A stretch of DNA of 64,000 bases from Arthrobacter sp. B1I2 (GTDB lineage Bacteria > Actinomycetota > Actinomycetes > Actinomycetales > Micrococcaceae): NCBI RefSeq assembly GCF_030816485.1, contig NZ_JAUSYC010000001.1:1-64000 (forward strand), read 5' to 3'. The position numbers were made by a program, and so were the translations under genes. This document shows positions 31,678 through 41,006 of the stretch, in pieces; the first letter of the stretch is position 1; each line of letters starts with the position of its first letter. The notes under the pieces are model-generated. The model ran no database searches and was not told the DNA's origin. It was given only the letters and a program-made list of their open reading frames with translations.

Positions 31678-32562
31678 ATGAGCCCCACAGATCTTTCCCC
31701 CCTCCAACGCCCGTCCGGCGCCTTCGCGATGCTGGCCGTGGACCAGCGCGAAGCCATGCGAAACATGTTTGCCGAGCACACGGACCAACCAGTGACCGAT
31801 GAGGACCTCCGCGACTTCAAGCTCGAAGCCGCCAGGATCCTCACCCCGTACGCATCCGGCATCCTGATCGACCGGCAGTTCGCCTTGGACCAGGCCATTG
31901 AGGCCGGCGTGGTTGACGCCAACTGCGGGCTCATCGCCTCTGCAGACCACTTCGAAACCGCCCATGGCGAGCTGGTGGGCGAGGTGACCATCGACCCGCT
32001 GGTGGATCCCCACAAGTACAAGGCACTGGGCGTGAAAGCGCTCAAACTGCTGGTGCTGTACCGCCCGGATGAGCCCGCCGAGGGCCGCGTGGCAATGGTC
32101 CGCGAGTTCGTGGAGAGCTGCCGGTCGGCCGGGCTGATCAGCATCATCGAACCCGTCTCCAGGAAGCCTCTGGCCGGCGGCGAGTTCGACTGGAACGCCG
32201 GCATCCTGGCAGCCGCCAAGGAACTGGGCAACCTGGGCGCCGACCTCTACAAGGCGGAGGTTCCCTTCAAGGGCCAGGCCTCCGAAGCCGAGGTCCGGGC
32301 TGCCTGCGCCGAGTTGACCAAGGCAATCGACGGCCCCTGGGTGGTCCTGTCCTCGGGCGTTCCCGAGGACGTCTTCCCCGATGCCGTCCGATGGGCCTGC
32401 CTGGAAGGCGCCAGCGGCTTCCTCTCCGGACGCGCCGTCTGGGCATCCTGCATCGGCGCGCCCGACGTCGTCGAATCCCTGTCCACCGACGCCGTCCGCC
32501 GCCTTCAGCGCCTCTGCGCCGTAGTTGACGACGTCGTCTCGAGCCAGCGAAGCCACGCATAG
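31678..32562 (+). CDS. yihT: class I aldolase, probable sulfofructose-1-phosphate aldolase
   Basis: A 294-residue class I aldolase of the LacD/YihT group. RPSGAFAMLAVDQREAMRNM at the N-terminus, the Schiff-base lysine Lys192 in GADLYKAEVPF, and GFLSGRAVWASCIG with Arg252 all match YihT, where the corresponding lysine and arginine form the Schiff base and bind the sulfonate. It should split sulfofructose 1-phosphate into dihydroxyacetone phosphate and sulfolactaldehyde. It sits directly between the kinase and the ABC importer genes. LacD-type tagatose-bisphosphate aldolase is the main alternative, but the YihS-like gene in the same locus argues for the sulfosugar. Confidence 0.87.
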   Translation: MSPTDLSPLQRPSGAFAMLAVDQREAMRNMFAEHTDQPVTDEDLRDFKLEAARILTPYASGILIDRQFALDQAIEAGVVDANCGLIASADHFETAHGELVGEVTIDPLVDPHKYKALGVKALKLLVLYRPDEPAEGRVAMVREFVESCRSAGLISIIEPVSRKPLAGGEFDWNAGILAAAKELGNLGADLYKAEVPFKGQASEAEVRAACAELTKAIDGPWVVLSSGVPEDVFPDAVRWACLEGASGFLSGRAVWASCIGAPDVVESLSTDAVRRLQRLCAVVDDVVSSQRSHA

Positions 32563-32655
32563 GCGCTCCTGCAGCGCCAACGCGTCCTGACCGGGGAAAC
32601 CCCCCTTCCGCAGTAAGCAAACAAGGCACACCAAACACTCAATGAGGAGATTATT

Positions 32656-33945
32656 GTGAGTCAGATTTCACGCAGGCAGGCAGTCGCCCTTCTCGGAGCC
32701 CTGGGCTTCGGCGCCGCTGCGGCAGCGTGCGCCGGACCCGGCGGATCCACCGCACCAGGAGGCGCCAGCGGACCGGCCGCACCGTCCACTGGCGCCGTCA
32801 CCGGCAAGGTGTCCTTCGCGCACTGGCGCGGCGAGGACAAGGCCGTGTTCGACGAGCTCATCAAGCGCTTCGCTGCAAAGCATGACGGCGTAGAGATCGC
32901 CCAGGACATCTCCACCTCCAACGACTACAATGCGCAGGCCCTCCAGAAGCTGCGCGGCGGCTCAATCGGCGACGCCTTTGCCACCTTCCGCGGCTCACAG
33001 TTCAAGAACTTCACCGAAGCCGGCATCTACACCGAACTCAAGGACAGCAAGGCGGTGGGCAACTACCAAAAGGGGCTGCTCTCCGCCGGCCGGAACGGCG
33101 ACAGCCAGCTGGGGTTGCCCTACCAGGTGGTGTTCCCCATGCCCATGGCCAACGTGGACCTTTTCGACAAGGCAGGTGCGGAAATTGCCCCCAAGAACTG
33201 GGATGCGTTCCTGGGCATGTGCGAGAAGCTGGCATCTGCGGGTGTCATCCCGATCTCCTGGCCGGGCGGCGATGTCGGAAACGGCGGCCAGCTGTTCAAC
33301 TGCATGATCGCCAACAACGCACCCGTCGACGACATGTGCGCCCAGATCGAACAGGGCAAGCTCAAATGCACCGACGACTGGTTCCTCAAGATGTTGGGAC
33401 AGTACAAGGACCTTGCCCCGTTCGTTCAGCCCAACGCCACCGGCACCGCCGTGGAACCGGCACAGAACCTGTTCTCGCAGGGTAAGGCGGCCATGCTGGC
33501 CACCGGCTCATACCATATCGCCGCAGTCCGCGGGCTGGGCGCCAAGTTCCCCATCGACCTGGTGTTCCCCAACACCACCTCTGACGGCAACGGCAAGTAT
33601 GAGGGCGCCTACAACGCCACCTTCATCCTCGGCGTCAACTCGGCCAGCAAGAACCAGGCCGCCGCAGCCGCCTGGATCGATTTCCTGTCCGAGCCAGAGA
33701 ATGCCGGCTACTACGCCAACCAAACCGCGCAGCACGTGTCCGTTGACAAGGTGGAGTACACCAACCCGGACCTAAAGCGGCTGAGCCCCTGGCTGCAGAA
33801 GAAGACCGCGCTCGCCGCCCGGTTCCAGTTCAACAACCTTGATGTCCGCAATGCGGTGGAAGCCAGCGCCACGGCCGTCATCTCCGGCACCAGCCCGGAG
33901 CAGGCAGCCGCTGCCGCCCAAAAGATTGTTGATGAACGGCTATGA
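32656..33945 (+). CDS. ABC transporter substrate-binding lipoprotein (probable sulfoquinovose or its glycosides)
   Basis: A 429-residue family 1 binding protein. GTG 32656 follows GAGGAG by six bases. The signal sequence starts SRRQAVALLGALGFGAAAAA with Cys next, a lipobox and a twin-arginine-like leader. The mature part has the usual FAHWRGEDKAVFDELIKRF opening and an EPENAGYYANQTAQHVSV stretch near the end. Its stop overlaps the next permease start (ATGA). Cargo is inferred from the surrounding sulfoglycolysis genes. There is no ATPase gene here, so a shared ATPase is expected. Confidence 0.86.
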   Translation: MSQISRRQAVALLGALGFGAAAAACAGPGGSTAPGGASGPAAPSTGAVTGKVSFAHWRGEDKAVFDELIKRFAAKHDGVEIAQDISTSNDYNAQALQKLRGGSIGDAFATFRGSQFKNFTEAGIYTELKDSKAVGNYQKGLLSAGRNGDSQLGLPYQVVFPMPMANVDLFDKAGAEIAPKNWDAFLGMCEKLASAGVIPISWPGGDVGNGGQLFNCMIANNAPVDDMCAQIEQGKLKCTDDWFLKMLGQYKDLAPFVQPNATGTAVEPAQNLFSQGKAAMLATGSYHIAAVRGLGAKFPIDLVFPNTTSDGNGKYEGAYNATFILGVNSASKNQAAAAAWIDFLSEPENAGYYANQTAQHVSVDKVEYTNPDLKRLSPWLQKKTALAARFQFNNLDVRNAVEASATAVISGTSPEQAAAAAQKIVDERL

Positions 33946-34898
33946 GCATCCATCCCGGAACGGCTGCCAAACGCAAGGCGCCGGGCAGCAATGCACCCGC
34001 AAACCCAGCCAAGGTACGCCGCCGCTCCCCCACCCGGGTAAATCCGGCACTGTACCTCTTCCCCCTGCCAGCAGTCGCCGTCGTTGCCTTCTTCCTGGTG
34101 ATGCCCACGCTGCAGGCCTTCCAGTACGCGATCACGGATTGGAACGGCTTCTCGGCGGCGTTCAACTACGTGGGCGTGGACAACTTCGTCCGGGCGTTCA
34201 CCAAGGATTCGCTGTTTACCAACGCCCTGACCAACAACCTGAAGTTCGTGCTGCTGGTGGTGATCGCCCAGACCGTGTTCTCCCTGGTGCTGGCACTGCT
34301 CCTCACCAAGAACTCCAGGGGCAGCATCCTGCTCAGGGCGCTGTTCTTCTTCCCCACCATCCTGTCCTCAGTGTCGGTGGCCTTCATCTGGAAGTTCATT
34401 TACGACCCCAACTTCGGGCTGGCCAATTCCGTCCTCAGAACGGTAGGGGTGGACGGTGGCGCCTACCTCGGTAACGACGCCCAGGCCCTGTACTGGGTGG
34501 CCGTCACCCAGGTGTGGTTCCACTCCGGGCAGATGATGGTGGTCTACATCGCCGGACTGCAGGCCATCCCCAGGGAACTCTATGAAGCTGCCGAGATGGA
34601 CGGCGCCAACAAATGGCAGCAGTTCAAATCCATTACCTGGCCCTTCGTGGCCCCCGCCACGTCCATTGTGGTGGCCTACACCACTGTGCAGTCCTTCAAG
34701 GCATTCGACCTGATCCTGGGCATCGCCGGCAATCCGCCCAAGGCCGCCCTGGACATCCTGTCCACCCGCATCTACAGCACCTTTGCCAACTCGGAGTTCG
34801 GCTACGCCGCCGCCCAGTCGATCATCTTCATGGCCATGATCGCCCTGGTCACGTGGCTGCAGCGCCGACTGCTCCGGCTGACCCCGAAGGGGGACTAG
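33942..34898 (+). CDS. ABC sugar permease, CUT1 UgpA type
   Basis: A 318-residue membrane protein with a basic cytoplasmic N-terminus (RKAPGSNAPANPAKVRRRSP), six predicted helices starting ALYLFPLPAVAVVAFFLVMP, and the EAA loop LYEAAEMDGANKWQQFKSI. It overlaps the binding-protein gene by four bases and is followed after four bases by the partner permease. Together they form the channel of the putative sulfoquinovose importer. Confidence 0.88.
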   Translation: MSIHPGTAAKRKAPGSNAPANPAKVRRRSPTRVNPALYLFPLPAVAVVAFFLVMPTLQAFQYAITDWNGFSAAFNYVGVDNFVRAFTKDSLFTNALTNNLKFVLLVVIAQTVFSLVLALLLTKNSRGSILLRALFFFPTILSSVSVAFIWKFIYDPNFGLANSVLRTVGVDGGAYLGNDAQALYWVAVTQVWFHSGQMMVVYIAGLQAIPRELYEAAEMDGANKWQQFKSITWPFVAPATSIVVAYTTVQSFKAFDLILGIAGNPPKAALDILSTRIYSTFANSEFGYAAAQSIIFMAMIALVTWLQRRLLRLTPKGD

Positions 34899-34902
34899 CA
34901 GC

Positions 34903-35718
34903 ATGCTCACTTCAATAAGCCGCCGCGCCATCCTGGCCATCTACGCGGTCATCATCATCGTTCCGCTGACCGTTGTGGCCTTCGGCAGTTTCAAATCCAC
35001 GCAGGAACTTTTCGCCGGGCCATTCAGCCTCCCGCAATCCCTCTCCCCGGACAACTTCGCCGAAGTGGTGGGCGGCCAGAACCTGGGCTCGTCCTTCATG
35101 AACAGCGCCATTGTCACCGGCATCTCCGTGCCGCTCACCCTGTTCCTGGCCAGCCTCGCAGGTTACGGGGTGTCCCGGCTGAAGGGGTTCATGTCCTGGG
35201 CCATCTTCGGCTTCCTGGTGCTGGGCATGGCCATCCCAGCCCAAGCCAACATGGTGCCGCTGTACGTGCTCTTCGGCCGGCTTGGCCTGCTCGACAACCT
35301 CACCGGCCTGATTCTGGCCAACGTGGTTTCCACCCTGCCCATCGCCGTCTTTATTTTGGGCGGGTTCATGCGGACCCTGCCCAAGGAACTGTACGAAGCC
35401 TCCTCCATTGACGGCAGCGGTCCCTGGAAGACCTACTCCTCCATCGCCCTGCCACTGTCAGCACCCTCCATCGCCGCAGCCGCAATCTTCCTGTTCGTCA
35501 TCCACTGGAACGAACTGCTGTACCCGCTGCTGTTCATCCAGTCCCCCGGCAACCGCACCCTGCCCCTGGCGCTCCTGAGCTTCCAGGGCGAATTCCAGAC
35601 CAACTACCCTCTGCTGTTCGCCGGAGTGATCCTGGCGTCCCTGCCCGTGGTGGTGGCCTACGTCTTCCTGCAGCGGTACTTCGTTGCCGGCATCACCGCG
35701 GGCGCCAGCAAGGGATGA
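34903..35718 (+). CDS. ABC sugar permease, CUT1 UgpE type
   Basis: A 271-residue membrane protein opening with AILAIYAVIIIVPLTVVAFG and the periplasmic-side FKSTQELFAGPFSLPQSLSP segment typical of UgpE/MalG. The EAA loop is LYEASSIDGSGPWKTYSSI. It ends the three-gene importer unit. A 101-base gap then leads to the aldehyde dehydrogenase gene. Confidence 0.88.
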   Translation: MLTSISRRAILAIYAVIIIVPLTVVAFGSFKSTQELFAGPFSLPQSLSPDNFAEVVGGQNLGSSFMNSAIVTGISVPLTLFLASLAGYGVSRLKGFMSWAIFGFLVLGMAIPAQANMVPLYVLFGRLGLLDNLTGLILANVVSTLPIAVFILGGFMRTLPKELYEASSIDGSGPWKTYSSIALPLSAPSIAAAAIFLFVIHWNELLYPLLFIQSPGNRTLPLALLSFQGEFQTNYPLLFAGVILASLPVVVAYVFLQRYFVAGITAGASKG

Positions 35719-35819
35719 GGAACCAGTCCCCGGCCGCTCCTTGGGCAGCCGGCCCCGTCCGGCCGCACTGAATCCCTCGCCATGCTGAATTCCTCCCAGC
35801 CTAACGAAAGGCACCATCA

Positions 35820-37259
35820 ATGAACCTCAAATCAGCCCGGCACCTGGTGAACGGCACCTGGCACACCGCCGGTACCGCCAAGGACGTGACTGACCCGGGC
35901 AACGGCAGCACCGTAGGCGAAGTGGCCTGGGGCACCGCAGAGGACGCTACCAAGGCCGCCGACGCCGCGGCGGAAGCCTTCGGTTCCTGGTCGCGCACCA
36001 CTGCCCGTCACCGGGGAGATCTGCTTCGCAATGCCGCCGACCTCCTGTCAGAACGCCGGGAGGAACTCGCGCACACCCTGGCACTCGAAGCGGGCAAGCG
36101 GCTCCCCGAAGCGCAGGGCGAGGTGGACTTCTCGGTGGAGTACTTCCGGTGGTTCGCCGAGGAGGCGCGCCGAACCACCGGCACCATCAGCCCGCCTGAG
36201 CTGCAGGGCCGCCGCCATCTCAGCACACGCAAGCCAATCGGCGTGGCACTCAGCCTTACGCCCTGGAACTTCCCGGTTTCCATCCAGGCCCGGAAGCTTG
36301 CCGCCATGCTTGGCGCCGGCTGCACCGTGGTGGGCCGCGTATCCGAGAAGGCGCCGCTGGCCGCCACCGGACTTTTCGAGGTGCTGCACGACGCCGGCTT
36401 CCCCGCCGGCGTCGTCAACCTGGTCCACGGCCCCTCCCGCGAGATCACCGGGGCGTTGATGTCCCACCCGGCTGTCAGGGCGGTCAGCTTCACCGGCTCC
36501 ACTGGAGTGGGCCGGCAGATCATGGCTTCGGCCTCGGAGCGGGTGGTCCGGCCGTTGCTGGAACTGGGCGGCAACGCCCCGTTCATAGTCTTCGAGGATG
36601 CCGACCTGGACGCCGCCGTCGAAGGTGCCGTCCTGGGCCGGCTCCGCAACACCGGCCAGTCCTGCGTCGCCGCCAACCGGTTCCTGGTCCAGGAGAGCAT
36701 CGCGGAGGAGTTCGCGCAGAAGCTGGGCGCCCGCTTTGATGCGATGAGCATCGGCCACGGCGTTCCCGACGGCGGCGCACCGGTCCCGGACCTCGGTCCC
36801 GTCATTGACGCCGAAAGGGTGACCGCGGTGCAGGCCCTGGTGGATGACGCTCTGGAGCGCGGCGCCCGCCGCGTGACGCAACGGACTTCCGTCCCCGCGC
36901 AAGGGTCCTTCCTGGCACCCGCGCTGCTGGCCGACGTCCCGGACGACGCACCCCTGGTGACCGAGGAAGTCTTTGGCCCGGCGGCCGGCGTCGTCACCTT
37001 CTCGTCGGAGGAGGACGCCATCCGGAAGGCAAATGCCACGGAGATGGGCCTGGCCGCCTACGTGTGGAGCGGCAGCCCCAAGCGCGGCTGGGACATCCCC
37101 GAGCGGCTCGAAGCGGGCATCGTCGGCGTAAACGATCCCCTGCCGTCCGTTGCCTTCGCCCCGATGGGCGGCGCCAAGCAATCCGGCCTGGGCCGGGAGG
37201 GATCAAGCCTGGGCCTCGAAGAGTTCGAGGAGGTCCAGTACGTGGCCTGGAGGCCGTAA
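35820..37259 (+). CDS. NAD(P)-dependent aldehyde dehydrogenase, probable sulfolactaldehyde dehydrogenase
   Basis: A 479-residue ALDH of the GabD (succinate-semialdehyde dehydrogenase) group. The general base is Glu248 in LELGGNAPF and the nucleophile Cys282 in TGQSCVAANR. VALSLTPWNFPVS is the cofactor-binding turn. In the sulfo-EMP context the logical substrate is sulfolactaldehyde from the aldolase, oxidised to sulfolactate for export. The E. coli alternative (YihU reductase to dihydroxypropanesulfonate) has no counterpart here. The next gene starts directly after the stop codon. Confidence 0.85.
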   Translation: MNLKSARHLVNGTWHTAGTAKDVTDPGNGSTVGEVAWGTAEDATKAADAAAEAFGSWSRTTARHRGDLLRNAADLLSERREELAHTLALEAGKRLPEAQGEVDFSVEYFRWFAEEARRTTGTISPPELQGRRHLSTRKPIGVALSLTPWNFPVSIQARKLAAMLGAGCTVVGRVSEKAPLAATGLFEVLHDAGFPAGVVNLVHGPSREITGALMSHPAVRAVSFTGSTGVGRQIMASASERVVRPLLELGGNAPFIVFEDADLDAAVEGAVLGRLRNTGQSCVAANRFLVQESIAEEFAQKLGARFDAMSIGHGVPDGGAPVPDLGPVIDAERVTAVQALVDDALERGARRVTQRTSVPAQGSFLAPALLADVPDDAPLVTEEVFGPAAGVVTFSSEEDAIRKANATEMGLAAYVWSGSPKRGWDIPERLEAGIVGVNDPLPSVAFAPMGGAKQSGLGREGSSLGLEEFEEVQYVAWRP

Positions 37260-38003
37260 GTGCTGACCACCGGGCTGGTGCTGGGCGCCGTGGTGATGGG
37301 TGCCGGGATGCAGCGCATCACCGGGATGGGCTTCGCCCTGGTGGCCGCCCCCTTCCTGGTCCTGCTCCTGGGCCCGGTGGAGGGTGTGGTGCTGGTGAAC
37401 GTGTGCGGCGCCGTGACGTCGGCGGCCATTATCTTCCGGGTTGTCCGGGACGTCGACTGGAAGCGGTACCTGTTGCTCGCCGCCTCTGCCCTGCTCGGCA
37501 TCATCCCCGCAGCGGTTCTCATCCGTTTCATAGCGCCGGCGGTCCTGGAGATCTCCATCGGAGTGATCCTCGCCGTGGGCCTGACCGTCCTCCTGGTCCT
37601 GAAGTCCGCCACCCTGCCGGAGCGCCGCCGCTACCTCTTTACCGCCGGCGGCCTCAGCGGCTTCATGAACACAGCGGCGGGTGTGGGCGGTCCGGCGGTC
37701 AGCATGTACTCCATCGCCACCCGGTGGCAGCACAAATCGTTCGCAGCCACCATGCAGCCGTACTTCTTCACCATCGGAACGTTCTCGCTTATCTCGAAGG
37801 CGATCACGGCACCCGCCTCGTTCCCGGTGCTGCCGTTGGCCATGTGGCTCGCCGTCGCCGCCGCCTGCCTGACCGGACTCGTCGTGGGCGACCTCGCCGC
37901 CAAACACGTTCCTGCCCGCGCCGCCCAGATCCTGCTGATTATCCTGGCCTACCTGGGCGCGGCCGCCACCATAATCCGCGGCGTGCTTGACGCCGTCGCA
38001 TGA
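37260..38003 (+). CDS. TauE/SafE-family sulfonate/anion exporter
   Basis: A 247-residue membrane protein with about eight hydrophobic segments. GAGMQRITGMGFALVAAPFL and GLSGFMNTAAGVGGPAVSMY are the two half-repeats with the conserved Gly-rich TauE/SafE motifs. GTG 37260 immediately follows the aldehyde dehydrogenase stop, so the two are translationally coupled. TauE/SafE proteins export sulfite or organosulfonates and this one probably exports sulfolactate. Sulfite or sulfoacetate export is possible but fits the pathway less well. Confidence 0.85.
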   Translation: MLTTGLVLGAVVMGAGMQRITGMGFALVAAPFLVLLLGPVEGVVLVNVCGAVTSAAIIFRVVRDVDWKRYLLLAASALLGIIPAAVLIRFIAPAVLEISIGVILAVGLTVLLVLKSATLPERRRYLFTAGGLSGFMNTAAGVGGPAVSMYSIATRWQHKSFAATMQPYFFTIGTFSLISKAITAPASFPVLPLAMWLAVAAACLTGLVVGDLAAKHVPARAAQILLIILAYLGAAATIIRGVLDAVA

Positions 38004-38045
38004 CCCCAAATTTCACTTGCACCTGCAGCAGAGAGAGGTAATAAC

Positions 38046-39320
38046 ATGACGTGGCTGAACAGCGCCGCCCACGCACGATGGCTCGAGGCGGAAACCGACC
38101 GGCTCATCAATTTCGCCGCGGCATCCAAAGTCCCTACCGGATTCGGCTGGCTCGACAACAACGGCGCGGTTTTCACGGACAAGCCAACCCATCTTTGGAT
38201 CACCGCGCGGATGACGCACAGCTTCGCTGTGGCCGCCCTGATGGGACGGCCGGGTGCCGGAATGCTCGTCGACCACGGCATAGCGGCTCTCACCGGAGTC
38301 CTGCACGATGATGAGTTTGGCGGCTGGTACGCCGAAGTGGACGGGAACGGCCCGGTGAATGACACCAAGTCCGGCTACCAGCACTCTTTCGTGCTCCTCG
38401 CTGCTGCCAGTGCCGTTGCGGCAGGACGCCCCGGCGCCCGGGAATTGCTCGGCGAGGCGCTGCGGATAGCCGACACAAAATTCTGGGACCACGAGGCCAA
38501 CATGTGCTTTGACTCGTGGAACCGGAACTTCACGGAAACCGAGGCGTACCGTGGCGGGAACGCGAGCATGCATTCGGTCGAGGCATACCTGATCGTCGCC
38601 GATGTGACCGGGGAGGACCGCTGGCTCAAGCGGGCCCTGCACATCGCCGAAGTCCTCATCCACAAATTTGCGCGCAACAACAACTACCGTGTGTTCGAGC
38701 ACTTCGACCCCGCGTGGAACCCCATGCCGGAGTACAACACCGATGACCGAGCCAGCCAATTCCGCGCATATGGCGGAACCCCCGGCCACTGGGTCGAGTG
38801 GGCGCGACTGCTCCTCCACCTCCGCGCCGGGCTCGAGGCGCGCGGCCTGGACGTCCCGGCCTGGCTGCTGGAAGACGCGCGGGGCCTGTTCGACGCCGCC
38901 ATCCGGGACGCGTGGGAACCGGACGGCCATCCGGGATTTGTTTACACGGTCGACTGGGAAGGCAAGCCGGTTGTCACCACCCGCATTCGTTGGGTACCCG
39001 CAGAGGCAATCGGGGGCGCTGCAGCCCTCTACATCGCCACCGGCGAGAAGAAGTATGCGGACTGGTACGAGCGGATTTGGGACCACGCCCACGACTGGTT
39101 CATCGACTACGAGCACGGATCGTGGAAGCAGGAACTTGACGAGAACGGCAACGTCACTTCGACCGTATGGTCCGGCAAGGCGGACATCTATCACCTGTGG
39201 CATTGCCTGGTGGTTCCCCGCCTTCCGCTGGCACCCGGGCTCGCTCCAGCGGTCGCGGCAGGCCTGCTGGACGCACGTCTTAGCGGAACCGTCCAAGGCG
39301 CGGAGCCTGCCGGCCCCTGA
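38046..39320 (+). CDS. yihS: sulfoquinovose isomerase (YihS-like, AGE superfamily)
   Basis: A 424-residue (alpha/alpha)6-barrel isomerase extremely similar to remembered E. coli YihS over its whole length: [71 protein letters not shown] and a C-terminal [19 protein letters not shown]. The active-site residues His49, Arg55, His176, Arg240, His248 and His382 are in place. It converts sulfoquinovose to sulfofructose before phosphorylation. GAGAGG precedes the ATG. The gene is 42 bases after the exporter. It is the strongest single marker for sulfoglycolysis in the window. Confidence 0.93.
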   Translation: MTWLNSAAHARWLEAETDRLINFAAASKVPTGFGWLDNNGAVFTDKPTHLWITARMTHSFAVAALMGRPGAGMLVDHGIAALTGVLHDDEFGGWYAEVDGNGPVNDTKSGYQHSFVLLAAASAVAAGRPGARELLGEALRIADTKFWDHEANMCFDSWNRNFTETEAYRGGNASMHSVEAYLIVADVTGEDRWLKRALHIAEVLIHKFARNNNYRVFEHFDPAWNPMPEYNTDDRASQFRAYGGTPGHWVEWARLLLHLRAGLEARGLDVPAWLLEDARGLFDAAIRDAWEPDGHPGFVYTVDWEGKPVVTTRIRWVPAEAIGGAAALYIATGEKKYADWYERIWDHAHDWFIDYEHGSWKQELDENGNVTSTVWSGKADIYHLWHCLVVPRLPLAPGLAPAVAAGLLDARLSGTVQGAEPAGP

Positions 39321-39387
39321 CTTCACCGGCCGCACCGGCGTCTTCCATCCACCTTCACGTCTGAAACCCCTTCCGAAAGGACAACCA

Positions 39388-39573
39388 ATGCCTGCCATCT
39401 CCACCCAGGAACCAGTCCTGAATGTCACCGCTGGGGCCGGCGAGCCCCTGAACCTGCGCATCGAGACCGGCGTACCGGCGGCGGTGCGCATCGAAGTGCA
39501 GGGCGTGTGCACCTGCCAGGGCGCCTCCCGCCGGCCAGGGTCCTACACGGACACCGATTTCGGCGCGCGGTAG
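39388..39573 (+). CDS. small unrecognised ORF after the sulfoquinovose isomerase
   Basis: A 61-residue frame with a good ribosome-binding site (AAAGGA six bases before ATG). The protein begins MPAISTQEPVLNVTAGAG and continues with a short beta-strand-like stretch (LRIETGVPAAVRIEVQG), then a Cys pair (CTCQG) and a basic tail. The first 40 residues look like the N-terminus of a longer beta-sandwich protein, which could make this the 5' stump of a truncated operon gene. A hairpin begins directly after its stop. I do not recognise its family. Confidence 0.4.
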   Translation: MPAISTQEPVLNVTAGAGEPLNLRIETGVPAAVRIEVQGVCTCQGASRRPGSYTDTDFGAR

Positions 39574-39593
39574 CCCGGCTCCAAGGGGCCGGG
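39574..39593 (+). terminator. hairpin at the end of the sulfoglycolysis operon
   Basis: CCCGGCTC CAAG GGGCCGGG folds into an 8-bp stem with a four-base loop, one G-U pair, immediately after the small ORF stop. There is no T-tract, so it may act with Rho or as a 3' end stabiliser. Confidence 0.5.
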
Positions 39594-39735
39594 AAGCAGG
39601 GGCGGCGCCGCTGCAAAGAGCCGCCCGGGGCTGGAACTGAAGAACGTGTCACGTCCATGACAAGCCGTTCGATCCGGTAAATTTAAGGGAGGAATTGCAG
39701 GCGAGCAGAGCCGCATTCCAACCCCCTTCCCTTGA

Positions 39736-40992
39736 ATGGACCACTCCCCCATGTCTTCCGCGATCCCCGCGCCGGAACCTGCCCGCTTTCCCTATGCCGC
39801 GATGGTGGTCCTCGCCACCATCGCCTTCACCGCCATCACCACCGAGCTCCTCCCGTCCGGCCTGCTGCCCCAGATCAGCACGGGCCTGGGGGTGTCCGAG
39901 CCGGTGGCCGGCTACCTTGCCGCCGCCTACGCCGCCGTCATCGTTATCACGGTGGTTCCCGCGGCCCGGCTGTTGGGAAAGATCCCGCGGCATGCGCTGT
40001 TGGTGGGGCTGGTCCTGACTTTTGCGCTCAGTAATGCGCTGGTGGGACTGGCACCGGACTTCACCGCGGCGATGATCGCACGGCTGGTGGGCGGCCTGGC
40101 GCACGGGCTGCTCTGGACCACCATGGCGCCGTTCGTATCCCGCGTGGTCCCGGCAGACAAAGTGGGCAAGGCCCTGGCGATCGTGTTCAGCGGCAACAGC
40201 CTGGGCCTGGCCATCGGAGCCCCCGTGGGCACGGCCCTGGGTGTATTCCTGGGCTGGCGTGCGGCGTTCCTGGTGCTGGCGGGGTTCGGCGTGGTCCTGA
40301 CCGTGCTGGCGTTTTGGCTGCTCCCCCGCGTCCGGCGGATCACCGACGCCGCCCGGCCGTCCCTGCGCAAGGCCATCGGCCAGCCCGGCGTGAAGTCAGT
40401 GGCCGTCGCCTGGCCGCTGCTGGTGCTGGCCCACTTCGCCCTGTTCACCTACATCGCGCCGTTCATCCGCGAGGCGAGCCTGCCAGACTACGCCATCAGC
40501 CTCTCCCTCACTGTGCTGGGCGGGTCCGGTCTGCTGGGCATTTGGATTGCGGGGCTCACCGTGGACTCGCGTCCCCGCCGTTCGCTGCTGATAACGACGG
40601 CAGGGATCGCCGCATCGATGTTCCTCCTGCCCCTGGCGGTGGGAAACCTGCCCATGGCCCTGGTGCTGATGACCATTTGGGGCGCCGGCCTGGGCGCGAT
40701 CGGCATCTACAACCAGTCGGCAATCCTCCGTGCCGGCGGCGAGTACAGCGAGGCCGCGAACGGGCTTACCGTCCTGACCATCCAGCTGGGGATCACCATC
40801 GGCGCACTGTACGGTTCCGCGGCCCTGGTGGTGGGCGGCCCGCTTCTGGTTCCGGTGGCTGCCGCCATACCTGTGGTTGCCGCCCTGCTGATCACCTTTG
40901 CCGGGAAGCGGTATGCCTACCCGCCCGGCCCCCGTGAACGCATCTGGCTGGAGCCCCGGCCGGTGAAGGACAGCATTACGGATCGCGCATAA
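39736..40992 (+). CDS. MFS transporter (Cmx/AraJ-like DHA1 group)
   Basis: A 418-residue 12-helix permease. TELLPSGLLPQISTGLGVSE after helix 1 and GLAHGLLWTTMAPFVSRVVP are typical of the AraJ/YdhP/Cmx efflux group. ATG 39736 lacks a clear Shine-Dalgarno; ATG 39751 is an alternative. It is not obviously part of the sulfoglycolysis operon because a hairpin separates them. The substrate is unknown. Confidence 0.85.
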   Translation: MDHSPMSSAIPAPEPARFPYAAMVVLATIAFTAITTELLPSGLLPQISTGLGVSEPVAGYLAAAYAAVIVITVVPAARLLGKIPRHALLVGLVLTFALSNALVGLAPDFTAAMIARLVGGLAHGLLWTTMAPFVSRVVPADKVGKALAIVFSGNSLGLAIGAPVGTALGVFLGWRAAFLVLAGFGVVLTVLAFWLLPRVRRITDAARPSLRKAIGQPGVKSVAVAWPLLVLAHFALFTYIAPFIREASLPDYAISLSLTVLGGSGLLGIWIAGLTVDSRPRRSLLITTAGIAASMFLLPLAVGNLPMALVLMTIWGAGLGAIGIYNQSAILRAGGEYSEAANGLTVLTIQLGITIGALYGSAALVVGGPLLVPVAAAIPVVAALLITFAGKRYAYPPGPRERIWLEPRPVKDSITDRA

Positions 40993-41006
40993 CCACCCGC
41001 ACCTGG

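Noticed and set aside
31678..32562. Tagatose-bisphosphate aldolase (LacD) of a galactose pathway
   Set aside because: The GRAVW arginine and the N-terminal block match YihT, and no tagatose-6-phosphate isomerase or matching kinase is nearby.
30766..32634. A 622-codon open frame on the minus strand
   Set aside because: It is antisense to the kinase and aldolase genes, whose catalytic motifs are unmistakable.
38046..39320. Mannose or N-acylglucosamine 2-epimerase for the YihS-like gene
   Set aside because: The superfamily is shared, but the match to YihS extends over the whole chain with active-site numbering nearly unchanged, and kinase and aldolase partners are adjacent.
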